From the NCBI RefSeq assembly GCF_025742995.1, contig NZ_JAOVQM010000002.1, positions 124,001-188,000 of the forward strand: 64,000 nt of DNA, in the 5' to 3' direction. The position numbers and the translations under genes are program-made. This document shows positions 1 to 9,030 of the stretch, in pieces (the stretch's first letter is position 1; the number at the start of each line of letters is the position of its first letter). This stretch comes from Paracholeplasma manati. GTDB taxonomy: Bacteria; Bacillota_I; Bacilli_A; Acholeplasmatales; UBA5453. The notes beneath the pieces were generated by a model. The model saw only the letters and a program-made list of their open reading frames with translations. It was not told where the DNA came from and ran no database searches.

Positions 1-794
1 TCTGTAGACAAGCTTGAGAAGTGTTCAGGGACATATTTACCATCTTTGTCTTTGATACCTTCGGAAACAACGATGATCGCTTTGGTCTTACGTTTAACAA
101 CGTCTTCAACATCTTTGAAGAATTGGTCATAATCAAAGACCACTTCTGGTAGATAAATCAAATCTGGACCTTGGCCTTTAGATACAGCGAGTTGAGCTGC
201 AGCGGTTAACCAACCGGCATTTCTACCCATCACTTCAACCACAGTCACCATTGGGGTGTTGTATACGGTTGCGTCATGATAAAGTTCCATTAATGTGGTT
301 GCGACATATTTTGCAGCAGAACCATACCCTGGGCAGTGGTCAGTACCAAATAAGTCGTTATCGATGGTTTTAGGTACACCAACGACGTTGCAATCCCAAC
401 CAGACTTCTTGAAATATTTAGAAATCTTGTTGCAGGTATCCATGGAGTCGTTACCGCCATTATAGAAGAAGTAACGGATGTTGTACTTCTTGAAGACTTC
501 TAGTAATCTTTCATAATCACTTGGGTCTTTCTTCAATGGTTTGAGTTTGTAACGAACTGACCCAATCGCTGAGGATGGGGTGTTTTTAAGTAATTCAAGT
601 TCGTATAAGTCTTCTTTGGAGATATCATAGAAGTTTTCATCTAGAATTCCTTTGATGCCATGTGCAGCGCCGTACACTGCAGTAATGTTTTCTTGTTTTA
701 ATGCTTCGATAAATACACCAGCAGCACTTGCGTTAATTACGCTTGTAGGACCACCGGATTGACCAAGAATGGCCGCGCCTTTTAAATTTTTCAT
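1..794 (-). CDS. pfp: Pyrophosphate-type 6-phosphofructokinase (C-terminus outside window)
   Basis: Phosphorylates fructose 6-phosphate in glycolysis, most likely with pyrophosphate as donor. About 264 N-terminal residues are visible and the stop lies beyond position 1. The protein opens with the PFK-family phosphate loop (GQSGGPTSVIN, about residues 11-21). Two positions that separate donor types are readable: GGNDS (113-117) has Asp where ATP enzymes have Gly, and PKTIDND (141-147) has Lys where ATP enzymes have Gly. Both match the PPi class. The ATG at 794 has an AAAGGAACC ribosome site upstream. It is divergent from an ATP-type pfkA. Family call is sure; donor specificity is inferred from the two residues. 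Confidence 0.9.
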   Translation of the reverse strand, partial: MKNLKGAAILGQSGGPTSVINASAAGVFIEALKQENITAVYGAAHGIKGILDENFYDISKEDLYELELLKNTPSSAIGSVRYKLKPLKKDPSDYERLLEVFKKYNIRYFFYNGGNDSMDTCNKISKYFKKSGWDCNVVGVPKTIDNDLFGTDHCPGYGSAAKYVATTLMELYHDATVYNTPMVTVVEVMGRNAGWLTAAAQLAVSKGQGPDLIYLPEVVFDYDQFFKDVEDVVKRKTKAIIVVSEGIKDKDGKYVPEHFSSLST

Positions 795-829
795 ATCTTT
801 TGGTTCCTTTCGTTCAACTTTTCGATACT

Positions 830-838
830 ATTCTATCA
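830..838 (-). promoter_or_regulatory. Extended -10 promoter for the PPi-type phosphofructokinase
   Basis: Read on the minus strand the bases are TGATAGAAT, a TGn extension plus a -10 hexamer with one mismatch to TATAAT, about 35 bases upstream of the start codon. No convincing -35 box is seen, as is usual for extended -10 promoters. Confidence 0.45.
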
Positions 839-916
839 CATATGATTTAAAAAAACTTGAAGAAAGCGATTTCGATGTTACTTTTGTAAAAAACACATAA
901 ATTGAGGTAAAATTAG

Positions 917-925
917 TGATATAAT
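917..925 (+). promoter_or_regulatory. Extended -10 promoter for pfkA
   Basis: TGATATAAT is a perfect extended -10 element (TGn plus TATAAT), 24 bases before the pfkA start. No good -35 box lies 17 bases upstream. Together with the minus-strand element at 830-838 it makes a compact divergent promoter region. Confidence 0.6.
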
Positions 926-949
926 AATGACGGTTTGAGGTGATGATAC

Positions 950-1903
950 ATGAAAATAGCAGTACTCACATCGGGTGGAGACGCCCCTGGGATGAACCCC
1001 GCCATTCGTGCGGTTGTCCGTGCAGGCATCAATAGTGGACATGAAGTTTATGCTGTCATGGATGGTTATGCCGGTTTGGTTAGCGGTTCGTTTGAAAAAA
1101 TGAGTCGAAAAAGCGTTTCAGAAATTCTCGCAAAAGGTGGGACCATCATTGGTACTGCCAGATTAAAAGAGTTTAATAAACTTGAAGTTCGTCAAAGAGC
1201 AATTAATAATATGAAAGAAGCTGGCATCGATGCTTTGGTCGCGATTGGTGGCGATGGAACTTACCGTGGGGCGAAAGCTTTAACGGAAATGGGGTTTCCT
1301 GTAGTCGGACTACCTGGCACCATCGACAACGATTTGGCTTGTACCGATTATACCATCGGTTTTCATACCGCATTAGAAACCATTGTCGATGCAATAGACA
1401 AAATTCGTGACACGTCTTCTTCACATCAACGATGCTCCATCGTTGAAGTCATGGGCAGATATTGTGGCGATTTGGCTGTATCCGCTGGTCTAAGTTGTGG
1501 TGCTGAATTCATTATCACACCAGAACATCCGATGAACAAAGATGAAATCATTGAACGTTTAAAAGTACATAAGAGTGAAGGACGTCGTAACGCGATTATT
1601 GTCATCACTGAAAATGTCTGCAACGTTCATGAATTTGCAGAAGAAATTACACAACAAAGTGGATTTGCATGCCGCGCTACTGTCTTAGGTTATGTCCAAA
1701 GAGGTGGTTCGCCATGTGCAGAAGATAGAATTTTGGCAGGACGCATGGGCGCTTACGCGGTAGATTTATTATCGCAAGGCATTTCAGGGGTAGCTGTCGG
1801 TATTCAAAACTCCAAAATGGTGCATTATACATTCGATGAAGTATTATCCACACCGAATGAATCGATGCAAGACATTTACGAACTTGCTGCGAAAATTCGC
1901 TAA
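950..1903 (+). CDS. pfkA: ATP-dependent 6-phosphofructokinase
   Basis: Converts fructose 6-phosphate to fructose 1,6-bisphosphate with ATP, the committed step of glycolysis. The 317 residues match the usual bacterial PfkA length (about 320). The N-terminal loop TSGGDAPGMN (7-16), GGDGT (100-104) and PGTIDND (122-128) are all present; Gly in the fourth position of GGDGT and in PGT marks the ATP class. The start has a GAGGTGAT ribosome site 6 bases upstream. It appears to be a single-gene unit, followed by a tiny open frame and a terminator. It is divergent from a PPi-type paralogue, so the cell likely has both a reversible PPi enzyme and an ATP enzyme. Confidence 0.96.
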   Translation: MKIAVLTSGGDAPGMNPAIRAVVRAGINSGHEVYAVMDGYAGLVSGSFEKMSRKSVSEILAKGGTIIGTARLKEFNKLEVRQRAINNMKEAGIDALVAIGGDGTYRGAKALTEMGFPVVGLPGTIDNDLACTDYTIGFHTALETIVDAIDKIRDTSSSHQRCSIVEVMGRYCGDLAVSAGLSCGAEFIITPEHPMNKDEIIERLKVHKSEGRRNAIIVITENVCNVHEFAEEITQQSGFACRATVLGYVQRGGSPCAEDRILAGRMGAYAVDLLSQGISGVAVGIQNSKMVHYTFDEVLSTPNESMQDIYELAAKIR

Positions 1904-1920
1904 TCCTCTAGAGGTGATTT

Positions 1921-2004
1921 ATGACTATACATCAAACCTGCTTACCAATGGTCCACATGATAGCCTATAACGATACTAGACACTCAAAAAAGGTGCTTTT
2001 TTAG
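1921..2004 (+). CDS. Possible 27-residue small protein between pfkA and its terminator
   Basis: An ATG 17 bases after the pfkA stop is preceded by a strong AGAGGTGATTT ribosome site and opens a 27-codon frame (begins MTIHQTCLP, ends KKVLF). Its TAG stop sits inside the loop of the terminator hairpin. The peptide is polar, rich in His and Thr, and not recognised. It could be a genuine small protein or a chance frame; the well-placed ribosome site is the only support. Confidence 0.35.
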   Translation: MTIHQTCLPMVHMIAYNDTRHSKKVLF

Positions 2005-2015
2005 CATCTTTTTTT
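1986..2015 (+). terminator. Terminator after pfkA
   Basis: AAAAAAGGTGC and GCATCTTTTTT pair across a 7-base T-rich loop (one G-U pair) and run into a T tract. Confidence 0.7.
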
Positions 2016-2045
2016 CATTTTTAGTTTAGAAAACAAGGAGATACT

Positions 2046-3737
2046 ATGACAGAAAACATTCTATTCATTCTCGGTGGGGTTGCGATATTTTTATATGGCA
2101 TCGAACTGATGGGTGACGGCTTAAAACGTTCTGCCGGGAACAAAATAAGAACGATTATTGAAAAAACGACCAACACACCTTTAAAAGGTATTTTGGTGGG
2201 TATTTTACTTACAGGGCTTTTACAATCCTCTAGTGGTGTAACGGTGCTTGTGATTGGATTGGTTGGGGCTGGTCTCATGACCCTCAGACAAGCGGTAGGT
2301 GTGGTTTTTGGTGCCAATATCGGTACGACTATCACCTCCATTTTAATCGGTTTACCAATTGCTGATTATGCCTTATTATTCGTATTTGTGGGCGTCATCA
2401 TGGTATTCTTCTTCAAGCGCAAAATGGTTCAAAGTATCGGAACAACCATTCTTGGTTTTGGACTCATTTTCTTTGGATTAGATGTCATGGGTAGTGGTTT
2501 AAAAGAAATTGTCATGACCGATTATGTCCATGATTTGTTCTTGTTATTCTCAGATACATCGAATAGTTTCTTCTGGTTCTTTGGCGTCACATTCGGCACA
2601 TTGTTTACCGCAGCCGTTCAAAGTTCGTCGGCAGCGATTGGGATTATTCAGAAACTCTATCATTTAAACATTGAGGCAGGAGTTCAGACATTTACCTTAT
2701 GGGGTGCATTACCGATGATTTTAGGGGCGAATATCGGAACCACGATTACAGGTTTATTGGCCTCAATTAACGGTACTTTAGAAGCGAAACGCGTATCCGC
2801 TATCCACATCATGTTTAATCTCATAGGAACCACCATTTTCTTGATTTTATTATGGCCATACCACGAAATTGTTGAGTGGGTTGAACGCACTTTCCTAGAA
2901 CCATACTCCATGGCAACCCTCGCGGTGGCGCATGTGATGATGAATGTGGTGACCACACTCATCCTGTTCTGGTTCATCGATTTGATGATCAAGTTTACCC
3001 ATGTCATCATTAAAGATAAACCATACAATGATGAATTAGAAGTCATTTTCTCGGAATCACTCTTACAAGAAACCCCATCTTTAGCGCTTTATTATGTCAA
3101 AAAAGGCATCAACAAAATGGGTGACTTAGCGAAAAACTATTTCTTATTAGCAAAGCGTTATAGTTTTACCAATGAGGATGGTGTTGTGGATAAAGCGGAA
3201 GCCATCGAAAACACATTGGATGACTATGACAAGCGTCTTCATGACTACATGATCAAACTGGTTCGTAACAATTCATTGTCCGAAAAGGACTCTAATCGTC
3301 TATCTAGAGACTTAGATACCATTCGTGACTTTGAACGCATTGGTGACCACTTAACCAATTTGGTGGGTTTCTTCAAAAATCGCTACAACGAAAACCAAGT
3401 ATTATCCAAAGGTGGCGAAGAAGACCTCAGACATTACTATCGTATTTTGGAAGAAATGTTTGATGTTACCCTCGCATCCTTTGTGTTTAATGATGTTGAA
3501 AAAGCCAAAATCGCGATTGAGTATGAAACGTTGACCGATAAACTCGAAGAAAAATTTAGATTATCGTATGTTGAAAGACTCAAAGCAGGTGAACTCAACT
3601 TTACATCCAAGACCAATTATGTTGAAATTCTATCCAATTTGGAACGCATTGGTGACCATTTAAAGAATATTGCAGAAAACATCATCAATCCGATGCGTGT
3701 ACCACGATTAGATACTGAAGATAATCCACTCGAATAA
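2046..3737 (+). CDS. Na+/phosphate cotransporter-like protein with C-terminal PhoU-like domain
   Basis: Membrane symporter of the NptA/YjbB (Na/Pi cotransporter II) family, expected to move phosphate with sodium. The first 320 residues hold eight or more hydrophobic segments arranged as two related halves, each with the QSSS-type signature: LLQSSSGVTVLV (about 57-68) and AVQSSSAAIGI (about 191-201), plus two GANIGTTIT motifs. Residues from about 345 are soluble and helical with two DFERIGDHL / NLERIGDHL motifs, typical of PhoU repeats. Start ATG follows AAGGAGATACT. It stands alone between terminators. Transport of phosphate rather than another anion is inferred from family. Confidence 0.88.
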   Translation: MTENILFILGGVAIFLYGIELMGDGLKRSAGNKIRTIIEKTTNTPLKGILVGILLTGLLQSSSGVTVLVIGLVGAGLMTLRQAVGVVFGANIGTTITSILIGLPIADYALLFVFVGVIMVFFFKRKMVQSIGTTILGFGLIFFGLDVMGSGLKEIVMTDYVHDLFLLFSDTSNSFFWFFGVTFGTLFTAAVQSSSAAIGIIQKLYHLNIEAGVQTFTLWGALPMILGANIGTTITGLLASINGTLEAKRVSAIHIMFNLIGTTIFLILLWPYHEIVEWVERTFLEPYSMATLAVAHVMMNVVTTLILFWFIDLMIKFTHVIIKDKPYNDELEVIFSESLLQETPSLALYYVKKGINKMGDLAKNYFLLAKRYSFTNEDGVVDKAEAIENTLDDYDKRLHDYMIKLVRNNSLSEKDSNRLSRDLDTIRDFERIGDHLTNLVGFFKNRYNENQVLSKGGEEDLRHYYRILEEMFDVTLASFVFNDVEKAKIAIEYETLTDKLEEKFRLSYVERLKAGELNFTSKTNYVEILSNLERIGDHLKNIAENIINPMRVPRLDTEDNPLE

Positions 3738-3759
3738 AGCACATTCATAGTGCTTTTTT
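3736..3759 (+). terminator. Terminator after the Na/Pi symporter gene
   Basis: AAAGCAC and GTGCTTT form a 7-bp stem with a 7-base loop, ending in a run of T. Confidence 0.7.
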
Positions 3760-3772
3760 CTTTTCTATTATG

Positions 3773-3778
3773 TATAAT
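3773..3778 (+). promoter_or_regulatory. -10 box of the uvrB-pepF promoter
   Basis: A perfect TATAAT lies 24 bases before the uvrB start. The -35 is poor (GTGCTT at 3750-3755, 17-base spacer) and overlaps the preceding terminator stem. Confidence 0.5.
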
Positions 3779-3801
3779 AGACTCTATAAGGAGTGGATAC
3801 G

Positions 3802-5766
3802 ATGTCAAAGTTTAAACTGGTTGCGCCATATAAACCGATGGGTGACCAAATTGAAGCGATTGAAAAGTTGTATCAAAACTTCAATAACGGGATGAAACAA
3901 CAAGTCTTACGCGGTGCGACAGGTACAGGTAAGACTTTTACTATCAGTAATTTAATCGAAAAAATGGGGAAGAAAACCCTCGTTTTGGCACATAATAAAA
4001 CGCTCGCTGGACAACTTTACAGCGAGCTTAAAGCTTTTTTTCCTGAAAACCGTGTAGAATACTTCATCTCTTATTACGATTATTATCAACCGGAAGCGTA
4101 TGTCGTAACCTCAGATACCTACATCGAAAAAGACGCGTCGATCAACGATGAAATCGATGAAATGCGCCATAGCGCGACGGCATCCTTACTTGAACGAGAC
4201 GATGTCATTGTGGTGGCTTCTGTATCCTGTATTTATGGGATTGGGGACCCAGATGATTATAAGAACTCCATGATCTTCCTGAGGGTTGGTCAAGGCATCA
4301 GACGCAATGCCCTTTTGGGTAAATTGGTTGAATTGACTTACCAACGAAATGACATTGACTTCCACCGTGGCACGTTTAGAGTACGCGGAGACATTGTTGA
4401 AATCATCCCCTCCAACCAACGTGAAAACGGGGTAAGAATTGAGTTCTTTGGTGATGAAATTGACAGAATCAAACGTTTTGATGTGTTAACGGGTAACGCC
4501 ATTGAATCTTTGGATTACGTGACCATATGGCCAGCAACCCACTTTATGACCAATAAAGAAAAACTTAAAGAATCGATTCGACGCATTAAGAATGAACTTC
4601 AAGAACGGATTCTTTATTTCAAAGATAACGACAAACCATTAGAAGCTGAACGCATCCAAATGCGTACCAAATACGATCTAGAAATGTTAGAAGAAATGGG
4701 CGTATGTCCAGGTGTTGAAAACTATTCAAGGCACATCGCACTGAAAGAAGCCGGCGAAACCCCATCCACTTTAATCGATTTCTTCAATAAAGATTTCATG
4801 CTCATCATCGATGAATCACACGTCACTGTATCTCAAGTTCGAGGTATGTATAATGGCGATAGATCGAGAAAGATGACATTGGTAGATTATGGATTTAGAT
4901 TGCCATCGGCACTGGATAATAGACCACTCAAGTTTGATGAATTTGAAAACAAACTAGACCACGTGATTTATCTATCTGCGACCCCAGGGGATTATGAATT
5001 ATCCAGAAACCTCCCCATCATTGAACAAATCATACGACCAACGTATTTGATAGACCCGGAAATTGAAGTCAGAAAATCATTTGGACAAATCGATGATTTA
5101 TACGCTGAAATTGTTAAACGTGTCGCTTTGAATGAACGCGTACTCGTGACCACACTCACCATCAAGATGAGTGAGGATTTAACCGCGTATTTCAAAAAAC
5201 TTGGGATGAAAGTCGCTTATTTACACAGTGAAATCAAATCGCTTGAACGTATCGTCATCTTAAGGGATTTACGTGTGGGTAAGTACGATGTCTTGATCGG
5301 CATCAACTTGTTAAGAGAAGGCTTGGATTTACCAGAAGTATCCTTGGTTGCGATACTTGATGCAGATAAACAAGGTTTCTTAAGAAGTGAACGCAGTTTG
5401 ATCCAAACCATTGGACGTGCGGCACGTAACTTGAATGGTAAGGTTATCATGTACGCCGATACCATCAGTGAATCGATGGAAAAGGCGATTCAAGAAACCA
5501 ATCGTCGTCGTTCCATCCAATTAGCCTTCAATGAAAAATATGGGACGAAACCTGTTTCTATTAAGAAGGACATCCGAGATGATATCTCCATGAAAGAAGA
5601 CATTGATGAATTGCCAATGAAGAAGCGATTTACTGCGAAAGACTTGGATAAAGCCATTGCAAGAATTGAACGTGATATGAAACAAGCCGCCAAAGAACTC
5701 AACTTTGAATTGGCTACCGAATTAAGAGACCAGCTTTTTGAATTGAAAGCAGAAAGAGGATACTGA
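3802..5766 (+). CDS. uvrB: UvrABC excision nuclease subunit B
   Basis: DNA damage-recognition helicase of nucleotide excision repair, working with UvrA and UvrC. The 654 residues match family length. Walker A GATGTGKT (about 36-43), the beta-hairpin [11 protein letters not shown] (about 90-100), helicase motif [23 protein letters not shown] and a C-terminal UVR domain (about 610-654) are present. A GTG at 3793 is in frame but lies within the AAGGAGTG ribosome site; the ATG at 3802 is 6 bases behind it and is the likely start. It is followed after one base by pepF, so the two are probably cotranscribed. Confidence 0.97.
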   Translation: MSKFKLVAPYKPMGDQIEAIEKLYQNFNNGMKQQVLRGATGTGKTFTISNLIEKMGKKTLVLAHNKTLAGQLYSELKAFFPENRVEYFISYYDYYQPEAYVVTSDTYIEKDASINDEIDEMRHSATASLLERDDVIVVASVSCIYGIGDPDDYKNSMIFLRVGQGIRRNALLGKLVELTYQRNDIDFHRGTFRVRGDIVEIIPSNQRENGVRIEFFGDEIDRIKRFDVLTGNAIESLDYVTIWPATHFMTNKEKLKESIRRIKNELQERILYFKDNDKPLEAERIQMRTKYDLEMLEEMGVCPGVENYSRHIALKEAGETPSTLIDFFNKDFMLIIDESHVTVSQVRGMYNGDRSRKMTLVDYGFRLPSALDNRPLKFDEFENKLDHVIYLSATPGDYELSRNLPIIEQIIRPTYLIDPEIEVRKSFGQIDDLYAEIVKRVALNERVLVTTLTIKMSEDLTAYFKKLGMKVAYLHSEIKSLERIVILRDLRVGKYDVLIGINLLREGLDLPEVSLVAILDADKQGFLRSERSLIQTIGRAARNLNGKVIMYADTISESMEKAIQETNRRRSIQLAFNEKYGTKPVSIKKDIRDDISMKEDIDELPMKKRFTAKDLDKAIARIERDMKQAAKELNFELATELRDQLFELKAERGY

Positions 5767-5767
5767 T

Positions 5768-7519
5768 ATGAATTGGAATTTAAATGATTTATACAAAGGC
5801 TTTGATGATTCCTATGAAGCCGATTTAAAGAAACTTGAACAACTATTAAATGACTACAAAGCATTGGTAAAAAATGAAAAAGGCTTATCTGATTTAGCAC
5901 TATTAGAGGGATATCTTAAATCACAAGAAGATTTAGAACGTCTCGCTACCAGCTTATACGCTTTCGCAAGCCTGACGACCTCAACCGATGTTACCAATCA
6001 AGTGGCTTTAGGTTATATGGCAAGACTTCAACAATTGTTATCTAGTGTCACCAAAGAAAACGTTCAAATGAGCCGTTTTATTGCGGGATTGGATTTAGAC
6101 AGTCTAGAACAACAAAGTGAATTGGTTAAAACATACCGCTATGGTTTAAACTTAACCCAAACCGGTGCGAAACATTTATTATCTGAATCTGAAGAAGTGA
6201 TTTATGCGAAAATGCGTCAATTGGCTTCGAACCAATGGAGTCAACTCCAAGGGTTATTAACTGCGAACCTTAACGTGGATTTTGAAGGTAAACAAATCAC
6301 CTTGAGTGAAGTTAGAAACCTCGCTTATGACCACAACAAAGACGTACGCAAAAAAGCCTATGAAGCTGAACTTAAGTCCTATGAACCAATCGCGGATGCG
6401 GTGGCGATGGCACTATCCAACATCAAACGTGAAGTCACCGAATTGAATGCCATGAGAGGTTATTCGAGTGCGTTAGAAAAAACCTTAGAAATCTCTCATA
6501 TGACCAAAGAAACCTTAGACGCGATGATTGAAGCGATGAAAGATTTTAGACCAAACTTCGCTAAATACCTTAAAGCGAAAGCGGCTTATCTAGGCCATCA
6601 AAAAGGATTACCATTCTATGATTTATTCGCCCCTATCGGCAAATTGGATAAAACCTACACTTTTGAAGAAGCACAAAAAATTGTATTAGACAGTTTTTAT
6701 GGCTTCTCTCCAAGGTTGGGTAATTTTGCGAAAAAAGCGTTTGATAACCAATGGATTGATGCCTTCCCAAGAAAAGGGAAACGCGGTGGGGCTTTTTGTT
6801 CGAATCAACCACAAATTCGTCAAAGTCGTTTCTTGTTAAATTTTACAGGGTCACTTTCTGACGTATCGACCCTTGCTCATGAGCTTGGTCATGGTTATCA
6901 TGGCGATGTGATTCAAGATGAACAACCACTCAACTGGGATTACCCTATGCCACTAGCGGAAACTGCTTCAATTTTCTGTGAAACCATCGTCATGAATAAA
7001 CTCTTCAATGAACTAGAAAAAGACGAAGAAAAATTATCCGTCTTAGAAATCTCCTTACAAGGCGATACACAAGTCATCATCGATATTCTTTCAAGATACT
7101 TATTCGAAACCAAATTATTTGAAAATGCGAAAGGACCAATCTCTAAAGACCAAATGAAGTCTTGGATGTTAGAAGCTCAAAAAGCGGCTTACACCGATGG
7201 GTTAGACCATGACTTATTGCACCCATATATGTGGTTAAATAAAGGTCATTACTATTCCGCAGGATTAAACTTCTATAACTTCCCGTATGCTTTCGGTTTA
7301 TTGTTTGGTAAAGGCTTATATAGTTTATATCAACAAGACCCACAATCGTTCTTGAAAAACTATGATCGTTTATTGGGTTTAACCGGTAAAGCGAGCGTTG
7401 AAGACGTCGCCGCTTCGATGGGTATCGATGTGACTAAGAAAGATTTCTGGGTTACTTCGTTAAATGAAGTGAACAAAGACATCGAACTTGTGATCGATTT
7501 AATGAAAAAAACAGTTTAG
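5768..7519 (+). CDS. pepF: Oligoendopeptidase F, M3 family metallopeptidase
   Basis: Cytosolic zinc peptidase that trims short peptides (roughly 5-20 residues), important to bacteria that import peptides. The zinc motif HELGHGYHG is at about residues 375-383, with the third ligand Glu in the downstream LAETASIFCE segment. At 583 residues it fits the pepF/M3 group. Start ATG is one base after the uvrB stop; the ribosome site AGAGGA lies within the end of uvrB, suggesting translational coupling. No terminator is obvious before the next promoter. Confidence 0.94.
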   Translation: MNWNLNDLYKGFDDSYEADLKKLEQLLNDYKALVKNEKGLSDLALLEGYLKSQEDLERLATSLYAFASLTTSTDVTNQVALGYMARLQQLLSSVTKENVQMSRFIAGLDLDSLEQQSELVKTYRYGLNLTQTGAKHLLSESEEVIYAKMRQLASNQWSQLQGLLTANLNVDFEGKQITLSEVRNLAYDHNKDVRKKAYEAELKSYEPIADAVAMALSNIKREVTELNAMRGYSSALEKTLEISHMTKETLDAMIEAMKDFRPNFAKYLKAKAAYLGHQKGLPFYDLFAPIGKLDKTYTFEEAQKIVLDSFYGFSPRLGNFAKKAFDNQWIDAFPRKGKRGGAFCSNQPQIRQSRFLLNFTGSLSDVSTLAHELGHGYHGDVIQDEQPLNWDYPMPLAETASIFCETIVMNKLFNELEKDEEKLSVLEISLQGDTQVIIDILSRYLFETKLFENAKGPISKDQMKSWMLEAQKAAYTDGLDHDLLHPYMWLNKGHYYSAGLNFYNFPYAFGLLFGKGLYSLYQQDPQSFLKNYDRLLGLTGKASVEDVAASMGIDVTKKDFWVTSLNEVNKDIELVIDLMKKTV

Positions 7520-7531
7520 ACACACCCTTAA

Positions 7532-7562
7532 TTGTCATAATAGACAGCTGTTATGTTATAAT
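7532..7562 (+). promoter_or_regulatory. Promoter of the tyrosine kinase cassette
   Basis: TATAAT at 7557-7562 is preceded by TGT, giving an extended -10; a -35-like TTGTCA is at 7532-7537 with a 19-base spacer. It leaves a leader of about 50 bases before the GGAG ribosome site. Confidence 0.55.
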
Positions 7563-7618
7563 GAAATTGGCAATTTTAAGTTATTAAGATTTTTTTAACA
7601 TTTTAAAGGAGATTTTTT

Positions 7619-8323
7619 ATGGAAAATCAAGAAGAGAAAGGCCTTAGTATCATCGAATTATTCAACCTGTTACTCAAAAACTGGCTATTAATTGGCTTAT
7701 CGACTGTACTAGTCGCGGCCATTGCAGGGGTATACGCGTTTGTCATCGCGACCCCGATGTATGAATCAAAATCTGACATCATCGTTCAAGTAGAATCCTC
7801 TTCTGAACTCGGTTATGACTATACCACAGCGTTACGCTTAGTGCCGTCGATTGCAGAATTCATGAAGAAAGACATCGTCTTAGATGACGTGATTCAAACA
7901 CTTGGACTTGAAACCACCATGTCAACCGCACAATTACGTGCTGGTTTGACCGTAACGTCATCCAACACCACATTCTTCGTCTATGTGAGCTACGTTTCTG
8001 ACGACCCAGAAATGGCAAAATTGGTTGCCGATCAAATCGTCGCATCAGCGAGAAAAATCGCCAACGAAAATGAGACATTCTCCTCATTTAAAGACAAAAT
8101 TTCTGACCCAACAACCGTCGCAAAACTTGGGGTCCAAACCTCACCAAATAAACCATTGTTATTGATCATTGGTGTTTTATTGGGTGGTATCCTTGGGGTT
8201 GGTATCGTATTGGTAATGGAATTAACGAATAATACCTATCGAACCAAAGAAGAATTAGAAGCTGACTTCGACTTACAAGTCTTAGGTGTCATCCCAAGCT
8301 TCGAAGTGAAGGAGGAATTCTAA
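7619..8323 (+). CDS. Wzz/CpsC-type membrane activator of a bacterial tyrosine kinase
   Basis: Polysaccharide co-polymerase family membrane protein that normally pairs with a CpsD/CapB kinase and controls polymer length. Two transmembrane helices, about residues 23-45 and 178-200, bracket an extracytoplasmic domain; a cytoplasmic C-terminal tail of about 30 residues would contact the kinase. It carries a Pro-containing segment before TM2 (TSPNKPLLL), typical of the Wzz domain. AAGGAGA precedes the ATG. The next gene starts 2 bases after its stop. No glycosyltransferase, flippase or polymerase is nearby, so the role here may be signalling or an unlinked glycan. Confidence 0.85.
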   Translation: MENQEEKGLSIIELFNLLLKNWLLIGLSTVLVAAIAGVYAFVIATPMYESKSDIIVQVESSSELGYDYTTALRLVPSIAEFMKKDIVLDDVIQTLGLETTMSTAQLRAGLTVTSSNTTFFVYVSYVSDDPEMAKLVADQIVASARKIANENETFSSFKDKISDPTTVAKLGVQTSPNKPLLLIIGVLLGGILGVGIVLVMELTNNTYRTKEELEADFDLQVLGVIPSFEVKEEF

Positions 8324-8325
8324 TC

Positions 8326-9030
8326 ATGAAATTATTCTCTAAGAAGATTGAAAGCAACTATAGTTACTTGGTTGCTAAAGAAGCCCCAACTTCCTTTGTT
8401 ACTGAACAGCTACAAAAAATGATTGTCAACCTTGAATATGCCAATGTCGATGGTCAATATAAAGTCGTACAATTCACCTCTTCAATGCAAAGTGAAGGGA
8501 AAACAACGCTCATTTCAAACGTTGCATACCTTTTAGCCACCAGAGGTAAAAAAGTATTGGTTGTGGACTTAGACTTAAGAAGACCTAAAGTCAACCGCAT
8601 TTATTCCGCCATCAATAAAGATGGATTAACCGACTATTTATTAGGCAAAATCGACAAAAAGACATTAATTCGTAAGTCTGAAGACAACATTGATTACATC
8701 ATCAGTGGTGAAAAGACATCCTCTATTGTTCAAATTTTGGAATCTCAAAAACTCAAAGATTTATTTGAAGACCTTAAACATGATTACGACTACATTTTGT
8801 TAGATACACCACCAGTCATCGTTGTTTCCGATGCATTACTGATCAATCGTATCGCGGATGGTGTCATCTTCATCATCGCTCATGGTCAAGGTAAGAAGAG
8901 TATGGTCAAAGAAGCCATCAGCAGTTTAACCAGAAACAATGTGCCAATCATTGGACTTTGTATGACACAAGACAAAGTAACCAAAGGTAAGAAGTATGGC
9001 TACACTTACAAATACTACAGCAATGATTGA
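8326..9030 (+). CDS. cpsD: CpsD/CapB-family tyrosine autokinase
   Basis: Bacterial tyrosine kinase (BY-kinase) acting at the membrane with the Wzz-like protein. It has the deviant Walker A SEGKTT (about residues 53-58), Walker A' VLVVDLDLRRPK (about 77-88) and Walker B YILLDTPP (about 155-162). The C-terminal tail is a tyrosine cluster (YGYTYKYY within the last 13 residues), the usual autophosphorylation site. Length, 234 residues, fits Firmicute CpsD. GGAGG lies in the end of the upstream gene. The TGA stop overlaps the ATG of the phosphatase. Confidence 0.93.
   Translation: MKLFSKKIESNYSYLVAKEAPTSFVTEQLQKMIVNLEYANVDGQYKVVQFTSSMQSEGKTTLISNVAYLLATRGKKVLVVDLDLRRPKVNRIYSAINKDGLTDYLLGKIDKKTLIRKSEDNIDYIISGEKTSSIVQILESQKLKDLFEDLKHDYDYILLDTPPVIVVSDALLINRIADGVIFIIAHGQGKKSMVKEAISSLTRNNVPIIGLCMTQDKVTKGKKYGYTYKYYSND

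Noticed and set aside
2021-2341. Long antisense frames across housekeeping genes (for example opposite the Na/Pi symporter, gcvPB and pepF)
   Set aside because: They mirror the codon pattern of clear genes, lack ribosome sites and have compositions unlike proteins.
3793-3801. GTG at 3793 as uvrB start
   Set aside because: It lies inside the AAGGAGTG ribosome site; the ATG at 3802 is correctly spaced.
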